Positions 1-7,771 are shown, counted from the stretch's first letter. The stretch is 64,000 nt of DNA from Sorangium cellulosum So ce56 (GCF_000067165.1 NC_010162.1:3421001-3485000), one strand, 5' to 3'. Program-made: numbers and translations. Notes: generated by a model not told the origin, from the letters alone.

Positions 1-30
1 CTCGCCACCACGTCTGCTGGAGGAAAATCA

Positions 31-510
31 ATGACAACGAAAAAGCTCGCTTTGCGCTTCCGGATCGCATCATCGCTCATGTTGTTCTGCGTCGCCGCGG
101 GAGCTGCCGTGTCCACGGCGTCGTGCACGGTCGCCGCACCAGGCGACGCGAGCGACTGCGCGCCGGGCGAGGCGGGGTGTGACAGCGAGACCCAGGCTAC
201 AGATGCCTTCGCCCTGGAGGAGGAGCTCGTCTGCGACAACACGAGCGTCTGCGGAGATTCCACGAGCGGGTGTGTACAATGCGCGCTCGGAGGCAACTGC
301 TCGGCTGCTCTCAACGCCTGCGCGGTCAGCGACGCATGCATCTTCTACCTGGATTGCACCACGGTCACGTGCGGGCTGGAGCCTGAATGCGTGGCCGAAT
401 GCGCGGAGACGTTCCCGGCGGGCGCCGCCCTGGCCCATGCCGTGTATTCCTGCCTCTACTGCGACGAGTGCCCGAACGACTGCAGCGGAGTGGGCTACGC
501 GTGCGAGTGA
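31..510 (+). CDS. Cys-rich secreted/lipoprotein-like hypothetical protein
   Basis: The 159-residue product begins with a basic stretch and a hydrophobic segment (about residues 12-30) ending in a small-residue/Cys region (STASC), so it is exported and possibly lipidated at Cys32. The mature part is very Cys-rich (roughly 18 Cys), with spaced motifs such as CVQCALGGNC and CLYCDECPNDC that suggest disulfide bonding outside the cytoplasm. The ATG is preceded by GGAGG at a good distance (about 18-24). I do not recognise a named family; small Cys-rich secreted proteins of this style are common in myxobacteria. It converges on the Ro60 gene across a 12-bp hairpin. Confidence 0.75.
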   Translation: MTTKKLALRFRIASSLMLFCVAAGAAVSTASCTVAAPGDASDCAPGEAGCDSETQATDAFALEEELVCDNTSVCGDSTSGCVQCALGGNCSAALNACAVSDACIFYLDCTTVTCGLEPECVAECAETFPAGAALAHAVYSCLYCDECPNDCSGVGYACE

Positions 511-615
511 CGGCGCAGCCCGCGCCGACCTTCACCGCCGCACGTCGCGCGCGACGCGGACGCCGAACGCCTTGAGCTTCTGATCGGCGCTTGCCGGATC
601 GAGCGGCCGTCCTTG

Positions 616-648
616 GCGCAGCAGCGGACTCGACACCCGCTGCTGCGC
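616..648. terminator. Bidirectional hairpin between convergent genes
   Basis: A perfect 12-bp inverted repeat (616-627 with 637-648; arm GCGCAGCAGCGG) encloses a 9-nt loop. It sits between the stop of the Cys-rich gene and the stop of the Ro60 gene, where a terminator serving both strands would be expected. No clear T-tract follows on either side. Confidence 0.5.
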
Positions 649-679
649 TCCTTGGTTCGCGCTCTCCAGGGAAGGGACG

Positions 680-2311
680 CTAGTCCTGCGCCATCGCCGC
701 GGCGAAGCGCAGCAGCCCCTCGCCCCAGCCGCCGAGGATGTACGTGCGGTCGTAGAACTCGGGCACGAGCGTGTCCTGGTACCCGGCGACCTGGACCAGG
801 AACACGCGCACGTCGCGGTTCACCCGAGCGCGGTACGTCGCCACGAGCTTCGCCACGTCGATGTAGTGCCCGTTCCAGGCGAAGTCGGCGTAGTCCTTCG
901 GCCGCGTACCGTACAGGCCGCCGTGGCCGGCCTGCATGTCGCTCATCACGAACACCGAGTCCCAGCGCTGCCGCTCGCGGATCGCGCGATCCCAGAAGAG
1001 CCACACGCCGTTCTCGGTCGCCGTCCCGATCGTGCGGGCGAGGTGCTCCGCCTTCTCGAGCTGCGAGAACACGCTCTCCTGCTTGCGCACCGCGAAGGTC
1101 TCCAGCCGGTCGCCGAACACGCCGAGGTGCCCGTCGCTCGAGCGCATCCCGGCCACGACCCCCGTGAGGTTCGCGATCGTGGAGATCTGCATCGTCCCGA
1201 GGCTGCTCGTGGTCGTGCCCTGCGCGGATCCGCTGTTGTCGCAGAGCACCATCACGCGGCCGGGGAAGTACGGCACCTGACCGAGCGATCGGTTCAGGCA
1301 CTTCTCCACCGCGTCGAGCACGGCGCCCGGCGCGCAGCCCTTCACGGCGCGGTAAGCGCTGTAGTACCGGAACGGCAGCTGCTTGCCCTCCGCGGCCGTC
1401 TCGACGAGCTTCGGCAGGAACTGGTCGAACGGCACGCGCGCCTCGATCAGGTTGCGCAGGTTGCGCAGCAGGGCCATGTGGCCCATGACCGGCAGCGCCT
1501 TGCGCCACGCGCACCGGTTCGAGCCGCGCGCCGAGACGATCGCCTCCCAGGTGCGGCCCGTCGCGCGGAGCGCGCCCTTCGCGAGGCGGTCCACGCTGGG
1601 GCTCTTCGGGTGCACGAGGTTCATGACGTCCACGGTCTTGCTCCCCTTGCCCTCGAGCCGGTACTTCGCGAGGGCGTGATCATCGAAGCGCTCGAGCGCG
1701 TCGCGCAGCGCGCGCTTCAGCGCGTTCGGCACCGGCTTGCCGAAGCGGTAGAGCTGGTACGCGAGGGCGACCGCCGGCTCGTCCGCCCGCTTCAGGATGG
1801 ACGGCGCGTAGCGGCGCACGAGGCCCGTCCCGCGCACGGAGGCGGTGTTCGCCGCGCGCACCAGGATGACCTGGGGCGTCGTGCGCAGATGCTCCTCCTC
1901 GCGCAGCCGCGCCGCCTCGGCGAGCGTCGCCTCCGGATCGGCCGCGAGCGCCTCGTCGATGGCCTTCTCGATCAGCGCCGCCGGCGAGAGCTTGCGCCAC
2001 TCGGCCGGGTCCACGGCGCCGAGCGTCTCGCGCAGGCGCCGCACCTCGGCGTCCGAGAGGCGCGCGCGGGCGGCCGCCTTCTTCGCCGCCTTCGCCGACA
2101 CCTTCGCCTTCGCCGCGTTCACGGCCTTCGCCGGGCGCGGATCCGCGGGGTCGCGGTGGTAATACATGGGCTCGCCGAAGAAGCACGACGAGGCCGCGAG
2201 GCGGAGGCGCTTCAGCGGATCGGCGATGTCGAAAGAGCGGCCGCCCATCCAGTTCAGGTGCGCGTCGGCGCTGCGCTTGTCCTGACGCTTGAGATGCTGA
2301 AAGAACGCCAT
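680..2311 (-). CDS. rsr: Ro60/TROVE domain protein (Rsr-like RNA-binding ring)
   Basis: 543-residue orthologue of the Ro60 autoantigen. The N-terminal two thirds match the TROVE alpha-helical repeat ring; the C-terminal third is a von Willebrand A domain with a MIDAS-type motif DNSGS (about residue 353) and a later Asp in VMSDMQAG. Known family members bind Y RNAs and misfolded RNAs and, with PNPase, take part in RNA degradation and stress survival. The start is set by a strong GGAGGTG just upstream of ATG at 2311; the open frame runs 37 codons further but without a ribosome site. A long tRNA-like RNA lies about 165 nt upstream on the same strand, the arrangement expected for a Y RNA partner. 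No rtcB/rtcA RNA-repair genes are nearby. The symbol is used by homology to Deinococcus Rsr. Confidence 0.87.
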   Translation of the reverse strand: MAFFQHLKRQDKRSADAHLNWMGGRSFDIADPLKRLRLAASSCFFGEPMYYHRDPADPRPAKAVNAAKAKVSAKAAKKAAARARLSDAEVRRLRETLGAVDPAEWRKLSPAALIEKAIDEALAADPEATLAEAARLREEEHLRTTPQVILVRAANTASVRGTGLVRRYAPSILKRADEPAVALAYQLYRFGKPVPNALKRALRDALERFDDHALAKYRLEGKGSKTVDVMNLVHPKSPSVDRLAKGALRATGRTWEAIVSARGSNRCAWRKALPVMGHMALLRNLRNLIEARVPFDQFLPKLVETAAEGKQLPFRYYSAYRAVKGCAPGAVLDAVEKCLNRSLGQVPYFPGRVMVLCDNSGSAQGTTTSSLGTMQISTIANLTGVVAGMRSSDGHLGVFGDRLETFAVRKQESVFSQLEKAEHLARTIGTATENGVWLFWDRAIRERQRWDSVFVMSDMQAGHGGLYGTRPKDYADFAWNGHYIDVAKLVATYRARVNRDVRVFLVQVAGYQDTLVPEFYDRTYILGGWGEGLLRFAAAMAQD

Positions 2312-2417
2312 GATGACACCTCCATCCTCGACGCACGCGCGGCGAGGGGTCGAGAGCGGGGCGCAGGTTGAAGGTGCGCCCCGCTCGTAGAAAACGGGCG
2401 CAGCGCGGAGGATGGTG

Positions 2418-2456
2418 GTCACGGGGTTGGTCGTGTCAAAACGAAGGAACCGTGAC
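2418..2456 (-). ncRNA. Hairpin with UUGAC-containing loop downstream of the tRNA-like RNA
   Basis: Read on the minus strand, GUCACGG (2456-2450) pairs perfectly with CCGUGAC (2424-2418), enclosing a 25-nt loop that contains CGUUUUGAC (2443-2435). UUGAC is the conserved 3'-strand element of Ro60-binding stems in Y RNAs. It lies between the tRNA-like RNA and the Ro60 start codon. It may be the 3' module of the Y RNA, a terminator, or a leader element of the Ro60 mRNA; sequence alone cannot decide. Confidence 0.35.
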
Positions 2457-2477
2457 GCTCACTGCCGCGCTGCACCC

Positions 2478-2615
2478 TGGTGCCAGAGGCGGGACTCGAA
2501 CCCGCGACCTCGTCCTGAGAAGGGAAGTAACCCCGGAGCTCACTGCCGGCGCTCATCGCGCCGGAGAACACCGTCCGGAGTTGTTTTCGCGCTCTAACCG
2601 CTGAGCTACTCTGGC
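2478..2615 (-). ncRNA. tRNA-like RNA with expanded anticodon region; candidate Y RNA (YrlA type) of the adjacent Ro60
   Basis: On the minus strand the 138-nt segment has a perfect 7-bp acceptor stem (GCCAGAG 2615-2609 with CTCTGGC 2488-2482), discriminator A, encoded CCA (2480-2478), a D arm GCTC-AGCGGTTA-GAGC and a T arm GCGGG-TTCGAGT-CCCGC. Where a tRNA has a 17-nt anticodon arm plus about 5 variable nucleotides, about 84 nt occur (2589-2506). This insert folds on itself: 2582-2574 pairs with 2537-2529 (9 bp, one G-U) around a 7-bp hairpin (2564-2558 with 2552-2546, loop GAUGA). No 5-bp stem with a 7-nt loop is available at the anticodon position, so it should not decode. Bacterial YrlA RNAs are known to contain tRNA-like modules and to be encoded next to Ro60. 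Alternatives are an intron-bearing or decayed tRNA gene. Flanks 2638-2634 and 2474-2470, plus 2630-2628 and 2477-2475, could add a closing helix. Confidence 0.65.
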
Positions 2616-2956
2616 GTGGACGCTGGGGGGTATTGCAGGGCGGATGCCAAGGTGGTCTCGGCCGGTGCCGACCGCAGAAACTCCGGGGTTCACGGGCGGG
2701 AGCGAGGGCAGCCGACGGGTCCCGTCCGTGCGCTGCATATCCTACGGGATAAAATCCTAGATGAAACGCTAGAACGGGGCGATCGCCGTGGTCGGCGCGC
2801 CAGAAGGCGCGCGCCGCCGACGAACGCGCCCGTCGAGCGAGCCGGCTGCGACGCGGCGCGAGGGATGTGGCGCAGCCTGGCCCATGAGGCGGGGGATGAG
2901 CGGGATGCGCCAGAATTGGCCGTGCTCGGCGGCATCGGGTTTGCTGGAGCCGCCTC
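2616..2956. other. Intergenic region upstream of the tRNA-like RNA and the LRR gene
   Basis: About 340 bp lie between the divergently oriented tRNA-like RNA and the LRR lipoprotein gene. The region holds one AT-rich island with overlapping inverted repeats (about 2738-2760: ATCC..GGAT..ATCC) that stands out from the GC-rich background and is a possible promoter/operator. It also holds AACTCCGGGGTT (2679-2690), whose minus-strand transcript is complementary to the insert of the tRNA-like RNA. No credible coding frame is seen. Confidence 0.4.
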
Positions 2957-4225
2957 ATGCTCATCCGAACGCCAAGCTGCTTCGTGTTGGCCACGTACCT
3001 TTCCCTCTTCGGCTGCGCCCCCCTCGACGACGATGGGAGCGCGTCGGACACGGGCGGCGCTCCGGGCGCGAGCGTCGACGCCAGGCCCGCTCCGGAGGGC
3101 TGCAGCGGTATTCTGGAGGTGTCGGATCCGGCGCTCGCCGCGGGCCTCCGACAGATGCTTGGCCTCGGCGCCGACGAGCCGATTCCGGGGGCGGCGGTCG
3201 CCGTTCCTCGATTGCTCATCCTCAGCAGACTCGGCATCGAGGACCTGAGCGGCCTCGAGTGCGCCACGTCGGCCGAGCAGCTGGCCCTCGGAGGTAACGA
3301 GATCGAGGACATCTCGGTCCTCGCGCGCCTGCCGCGGATCACTTCCTTGTACCTGGACGAGAATCGGATCGTCTCGCTGGGTGCGCTCTCCGGGCACCCG
3401 GCGCTCTCCACGCTGTCCGCGAAGGACAATCTCATCTCGTCGACGGGCGACCTCAATGACCTTCCGGAGCTTCAGTACCTGATGTTGTCGGGCAATCCGC
3501 TCGAGGCGCTCGAAGGGCTGGACGGCGTGCAGGCCCTCTACCAACTCGCGGTCGATCGCACGCACATCGCCGAGCTCTCGAGCCTCTCCAAGTTTCCGGC
3601 CCTGAACGTCGCGCACTTCACGAACACCGACGTGAGGAGTCTCGGGACGCTGCCGCGCCACGGCTCCCTGAGGGCGCTGATCCTGGCGGATGCGGAGGTC
3701 GAGGACGCGCGCCTCGGAGCGGAGCTTCCAGCCCTCGAGAACCTTCAGCTCGACGGCAATCACATCGCGTCGATCGCGGGGCTCGATCCCGCGAACGTGC
3801 CCAAGCTGAAGAACCTGGGGCTCGATCGCAATCCGCTGACGGACACGTCCCCGCTCGCCAGCCACCCGCAGCTGGTGGTGGTGCAGATCAGCGAGATCGG
3901 ATCGAGCGGCGCGGATCTGAGCTGGGTCACGGGGCTCACGGGTCTCACGTGGATCGAGGCGCGCTCCGACGCCATCACCGACCTCACACCCCTCCTGGGC
4001 GTACAGCGCATCGTCAGACTGGATCTGTCGGACAACCTGATCGAGGACGCGTCTCCGCTGAACGACGTCGTGTTCCAATCCTGCGCGCGGGTCTCTCTCT
4101 CGGGGAACCCCGGCGAGAGCTCGTTCGGCAGCGTGCTGGACGCGCTCTGCGCGAGGAATATCGAGGTCGACGGCCATTGCTCGCCCGCTGCGTGCACTCC
4201 TTGCCCGAACGCGAACTGCGAATGA
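2957..4225 (+). CDS. Leucine-rich-repeat lipoprotein (internalin-like)
   Basis: The 422-residue product has a lipoprotein signal peptide (hydrophobic core, lipobox LFGC with Cys near residue 21) and then about a dozen leucine-rich repeats of roughly 22 residues from about residue 75 to 390 (for example LPRITSLYLDENRI, LPELQYLMLSGNPL, LKNLGLDRNPLTD). A short Cys-rich tail (CSPAACTPCPNANCE) follows. LRRs of this type form a solenoid used for protein binding, so a cell-surface adhesion or recognition role is plausible but inferred. ATG is preceded by GGAG at about 7 nt. A two-part hairpin follows the stop codon. Confidence 0.85.
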   Translation: MLIRTPSCFVLATYLSLFGCAPLDDDGSASDTGGAPGASVDARPAPEGCSGILEVSDPALAAGLRQMLGLGADEPIPGAAVAVPRLLILSRLGIEDLSGLECATSAEQLALGGNEIEDISVLARLPRITSLYLDENRIVSLGALSGHPALSTLSAKDNLISSTGDLNDLPELQYLMLSGNPLEALEGLDGVQALYQLAVDRTHIAELSSLSKFPALNVAHFTNTDVRSLGTLPRHGSLRALILADAEVEDARLGAELPALENLQLDGNHIASIAGLDPANVPKLKNLGLDRNPLTDTSPLASHPQLVVVQISEIGSSGADLSWVTGLTGLTWIEARSDAITDLTPLLGVQRIVRLDLSDNLIEDASPLNDVVFQSCARVSLSGNPGESSFGSVLDALCARNIEVDGHCSPAACTPCPNANCE

Positions 4226-4259
4226 GCGCCTCGGCTCGACGGCGCCGAGCCAGGGCGCT
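4225..4259 (+). terminator. Hairpin after the LRR gene
   Basis: AGCGCC (4225-4230) pairs with GGCGCT (4254-4259) and, after a 2/2 internal loop, GGCTCG (4233-4238) pairs with CGAGCC (4246-4251): 12 bp around a 7-nt loop starting at the stop codon. No T-tract follows, so factor-independent activity is uncertain. Confidence 0.4.
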
Positions 4260-4512
4260 GCGCGCGGACCGCCTTTCACGTCAGGATCCCTGGCCGTGGG
4301 GATCCAGAGGGCGCGTGAGGCGGACCTGTGCGGGGGATCCGGAACGTCGCGACCGTGGCGCGCGCTCATCACCGTGGACGCGAGGGGGGTACGATCCAGG
4401 GATCGGTAGAATTTTGAAGGAACGCCCAGATCCAGACCTGGGGGTTACGTCGTGGCGCGTGCCCTGGGGTAGGTCGAGACCTCTGAGGCGGGTGCGAGGG
4501 GAGGGCTCAGCC

Positions 4513-4621
4513 AGGTCGCGACGTCGGCGGCAGGCTGGAGACGAGGGTCTGGTCAGGTCGCGACGTCGGCGGCAGGCTGGAGACGAGGGTCTGGTCAGGT
4601 CGCGACGTCGGCGGCAGGCTG
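4513..4621. repeat. 42-bp tandem repeat, about 2.6 copies
   Basis: A 42-bp unit starting AGGTCGCGACGTCGGCGGC begins at 4513, 4555 and 4597; the third copy is cut after about 24 bp. The first two copies are essentially identical, indicating recent expansion. It lies in the 510-bp gap between the LRR gene and the His-tailed protein gene. I see no gene in this gap. Each copy carries the palindrome GTCGCGAC. Confidence 0.85.
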
Positions 4622-4735
4622 TCGTCGGCTGCGCCCCCGTTCCCGCTCTCGCGAGCTCGACTCCTTTCGTCGGCGCCGGCGACAGGTATGATGGCGCCCG
4701 CCCTGAACGCGCACGCGCGCGGTGGAGTCGCTCCC

Positions 4736-5497
4736 ATGCCCGATCCCTACATCTACCAGCGTGACATCGAGACGTACGGCCGTTTCACCGCGTCGCAGAT
4801 CCAGAAGCTCGTCCTGCCGGTCGACGCGGGGTTCGACAAGGCGCTGCGCACCGTCACGGCGCGCCTCGACGCCGCGACCGAGGCCCTGCGCAAGGCGAAG
4901 CTGGACGCGACGGCCGCTCCCGTGCCTCCCGGCGCGTCCCGCGGCTCGAGGGGCGGCCGGACCAACCCGGTCGCGGCGGGCCGCGGCCTGCTGCGCCGCC
5001 TCGTGGAGCACGCCGCCTCGCGGCCCAACGGGGTCGCGCTGGCCCGCGAGCTCCTCCAGGGCCAGACGCTCGCCACCGTGCTGCGCCGCCGCCCCGCGGC
5101 GCTCGCCGCGGCGCTGACGCGCGCGATCGAGGTGCTCGAGCAGCACGAGGGGCAGCTGCCCGAGCGCGAGGCGTGGACGGCCGACCTCGAGCGCTCCCGG
5201 GACGCCCTCGAGCCGCTCATCCGGAGCGTGCGCAAGACGCGGCTCGCGCGCCGCACCATCACCCCGGAGATGAAGGCCGCGCGCGACGAGTGGCTCAACA
5301 CCTACCGCGCGGCGAAGCTCCTCGTGGAGTGTGTGCTCCGGCTCCACGGCAAGACGTCGTTGATGCCCGAGATCTTCGGCGATCTGCCGCGTGCCCCCCG
5401 CGCCGCCGCGGTGGCCACCGCCGGGCGACGCCCACAGGCCAGCGCGCACGCGCACGCGCACGCGCACGCGCACGAGCACGAGCACGAGCACGCGTGA
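4736..5497 (+). CDS. Conserved hypothetical protein with His-rich C-terminal tail
   Basis: The 253-residue protein is largely alpha-helical and basic, with a probable N-terminal helix bundle and no signal peptide or membrane segment. Its last 17 residues alternate His with Ala and then His with Glu (eight His in all), a pattern that can bind divalent metals such as Ni or Zn. The chosen start (MPDPYIYQ) has GGTGGAG about 10 nt upstream; an in-frame ATG 48 nt earlier has no ribosome site. I do not recognise the family. The gene ends just before the large hairpin element at 5559-5626. Confidence 0.7.
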   Translation: MPDPYIYQRDIETYGRFTASQIQKLVLPVDAGFDKALRTVTARLDAATEALRKAKLDATAAPVPPGASRGSRGGRTNPVAAGRGLLRRLVEHAASRPNGVALARELLQGQTLATVLRRRPAALAAALTRAIEVLEQHEGQLPEREAWTADLERSRDALEPLIRSVRKTRLARRTITPEMKAARDEWLNTYRAAKLLVECVLRLHGKTSLMPEIFGDLPRAPRAAAVATAGRRPQASAHAHAHAHAHEHEHEHA

Positions 5498-5558
5498 CGA
5501 TTCCGCCGCTCACGCCGGAGCTCGACGGGTTGAAACCGCCAGGAGAGAGCGGAATTTA

Positions 5559-5626
5559 GAACCGCCATGACACCACGGACGCCAAGGAGAGAAAGAATCT
5601 TGGCGTCCTCGGCGCCATGGCGGTTC
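5559..5626. repeat. Long two-arm hairpin element at a convergent gene junction
   Basis: Two nested perfect inverted repeats: GAACCGCCATG (5559-5569) with CATGGCGGTTC (5616-5626), and GGACGCCAAG (5577-5586) with CTTGGCGTCC (5599-5608). Together they give 21 bp of stem with a 7/7 internal loop and a 12-nt purine-rich apical loop. It sits between the His-tailed protein gene and the S9 peptidase gene, which converge on it, so it probably terminates both. The arms resemble a dispersed intergenic repeat I recall from large bacterial genomes (not verifiable here). Confidence 0.7.
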
Positions 5627-5636
5627 ATTTCTCTCC

Positions 5637-7739
5637 TTACCTGCCGTCCCCGCCCCCGAGGTGCGCCCGGAAGAATCGCACGAGGTGCCCGTACTGGAGC
5701 ACCTGGTTGTCCCGCTTCTGCGCGCCGTGCCCCTCGTCGGCGAACAGGATGAGCTCGGACGGGATCTTCCTTGCCTCCAGCGCCTGCTGGATCTGCACCG
5801 ACTCACCCGCAGGGACCCGCGGATCGGACACGCCCTGCACGATCAGCAGAGGCGCCTTCACCCGCTCGAGGTACGTGATCGGCGAGAGCTTGAGCAACGC
5901 GTCCCGGTCCTTGTCGGGATCACCGTACTCGGAGATCCGGAGGATGCGCCGGTAAGGCGCCGTGTTCTGGAGGAACGTCACGAGGTTGCTCATGCCGACG
6001 ACGGCGGCGCCCGCGTCGTACGCGCCGGCGAACATGGTCATGCCGATCAGCGAAGAATAGCCGCCGTAGCTGCCGCCGAAGATGCCGACCTTCGGCGGCC
6101 GGCCCTCGTGGCCGAAGCTCGCCTTGACGAACTTCGCGGCGTCCTCGATGTCCGTGATGACGTCGAGCCGCTTCGCGCCGTCGTCGGCGTGCAGCCATGT
6201 CTTGCCGTAACCGTCGCTCCCGCGGACGTTCGGCTCGACGAACACGAACCCGGCGTCGACGAAGATCTGCGCCCGCGCGCTGAACCCAGCCCTGGTCTGG
6301 GACTCAGGGCCGCCGTGGAAATGGACGATCACGGGACACGGCCGCTCGCACCGCGCGGGGCGGCGCACGAACATCGGGATCTGCGCCCCGTCGCGCGCCG
6401 GATAGGACTCCAGCGCGGCCGCCGAGAACGCGCCCGGCGCCACCTCGGGCATGCTCGGAGCGTGCCACTGCGAAAGCTTGCCTGTCGTCCAGTCGAGGAC
6501 ATGCGCCGTCGCCGGCGACGTCGAGGTCTCCAGGAGCAGCGTCGTGAAACGGCCGTCCCGCGTCGTCGAGCCCGGGATCACGTGATCCGCCGACGGGAGC
6601 GCGGGCAGCTTGATCTCGCGGTGCGACCTCGCGTCGAGCGCGCGGAGCCGCGTGTAGCCCCGCTCGTTCACCGTGTAGAGGATCCTCTTCCTCGCCCGAT
6701 CGATGGAGAACGCGCTGACGTCGAACGGGATCTCCGGCGAGATCGGCGTGAGCTTCCCCGCCTTCCAGCTGTAGAGCCGGCGATGCTCCCCGAGGCGCGG
6801 CGTGAGCACGAGGACCTCGCCGGGGGCGGCGCCGTACAGGGCCTCGTAGTCCTCGCGCTCGCCCTGCCCGAAGAGGGGAGTCAGCGGGTCGGCGCCCGGA
6901 GCGGCCTTCGCGAAAGGCGCCCACTCGAAGAACTCGCTCATGTTGGAGCCCACGTCCTTCGCGAGCAGCAGGCGGCCGTCGGCCGTGGCATCGACGGCGC
7001 GCCAGATGCCCTCTCGATCGAACACGGGCTCTCGCTGCCTCGACGCGATGTCGTACCGGTAGATGACGTACGCGTCCTTCTTGACGTCGTTGGCCCGATA
7101 GTAGACGTGCCGCCCGTCGTCGGAGACGAACTGGAGCTGCGTTTGCACGCCAGGCAGATGCTGGATGGCGACGAGCGGGCCGCCCTTCACGTCCTGTAGA
7201 TAGAGCCCGGGGTTCTCCTCGCCCTTGCGGTCGCGCGAGAGAACGAGGCGCGCACCGTCCGGCGTGACGTCCGCCACGACGGTCGGATCCTCGCCGCCCG
7301 TCAGCTGCAGCGGGAAGCGCTGCGGCCCGTCGAGCCGGAAGACCTGCCTCGTCCCCGTGATCGTCCACGTGAAGTAGAGCGCCTTGCCATCCGGCCCGAG
7401 GACACCTCCGGAAGGAGCGCGCACGTCGAGCATGGCCTGGATCCGGCGCGAGACGTCGTCCGGGAGCGGAGGCGGCGCGTAGCGCGCCAGGATCTCCGGA
7501 GAGACGCTCGCCGCGCCGTGCCCCGCGTACCCGGGCCGCTCCGGCGCGGGCGCGGGCAGCGGCGGTCTAGCGGGCGAAGGGTGCGCCGGAGGCGCTGACG
7601 CGGCAGGCCGAGGCGCAGCCGCCGGAGGGACCGGCGGGGCCGGCGCGCACGCCGCGGAGAGGGCGAGGGAGCCGAGCAAGCCGAGCAAGGAGCGCCGCGC
7701 GGCGCCGTGGCGCACGCGCCGCGTCGAGGAGGACGACAT
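5637..7739 (-). CDS. S9 family serine peptidase (prolyl oligopeptidase/dipeptidyl aminopeptidase type), lipoprotein
   Basis: The 700-residue protein starts with an Arg-rich n-region, a hydrophobic core and lipobox LSAAC, then an Ala/Pro-rich linker, a WD40-like beta-propeller (about residues 100-430) and a C-terminal alpha/beta hydrolase domain. The nucleophile lies in GGSYGG near residue 555, the acid is likely Asp in VSDPRVP and the base His in DEGHGAQ. Family members cleave short peptides, often after Pro, in the periplasm or outside the cell. The start at 7739 puts the signal peptide at the N-terminus; ATG at 7748 is an alternative. An imperfect 26-bp direct repeat lies just upstream (7772-7823). 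Confidence 0.9.
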   Translation of the reverse strand: MSSSSTRRVRHGAARRSLLGLLGSLALSAACAPAPPVPPAAAPRPAASAPPAHPSPARPPLPAPAPERPGYAGHGAASVSPEILARYAPPPLPDDVSRRIQAMLDVRAPSGGVLGPDGKALYFTWTITGTRQVFRLDGPQRFPLQLTGGEDPTVVADVTPDGARLVLSRDRKGEENPGLYLQDVKGGPLVAIQHLPGVQTQLQFVSDDGRHVYYRANDVKKDAYVIYRYDIASRQREPVFDREGIWRAVDATADGRLLLAKDVGSNMSEFFEWAPFAKAAPGADPLTPLFGQGEREDYEALYGAAPGEVLVLTPRLGEHRRLYSWKAGKLTPISPEIPFDVSAFSIDRARKRILYTVNERGYTRLRALDARSHREIKLPALPSADHVIPGSTTRDGRFTTLLLETSTSPATAHVLDWTTGKLSQWHAPSMPEVAPGAFSAAALESYPARDGAQIPMFVRRPARCERPCPVIVHFHGGPESQTRAGFSARAQIFVDAGFVFVEPNVRGSDGYGKTWLHADDGAKRLDVITDIEDAAKFVKASFGHEGRPPKVGIFGGSYGGYSSLIGMTMFAGAYDAGAAVVGMSNLVTFLQNTAPYRRILRISEYGDPDKDRDALLKLSPITYLERVKAPLLIVQGVSDPRVPAGESVQIQQALEARKIPSELILFADEGHGAQKRDNQVLQYGHLVRFFRAHLGGGDGR

Positions 7740-7771
7740 GCGGCGCATTTCGCCGGAGCGGGCGCACGCCG

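Noticed and set aside
2478..2615. tmRNA (ssrA)
   Set aside because: tmRNA is about 350 nt, lacks a real D stem and has a tag ORF. Here there is a proper D stem and only 138 nt.
2478..2615. Ordinary tRNA with a group I or other intron
   Set aside because: The insert is only about 62 nt longer than normal, too short for a group I intron, and no exon anticodon stem can be formed. Not fully excluded, so confidence in the Y RNA is limited.
5295..5513. Arg/Ala repeat protein on the minus strand
   Set aside because: It is the reverse of the His-rich tail coding repeat and has no start context.
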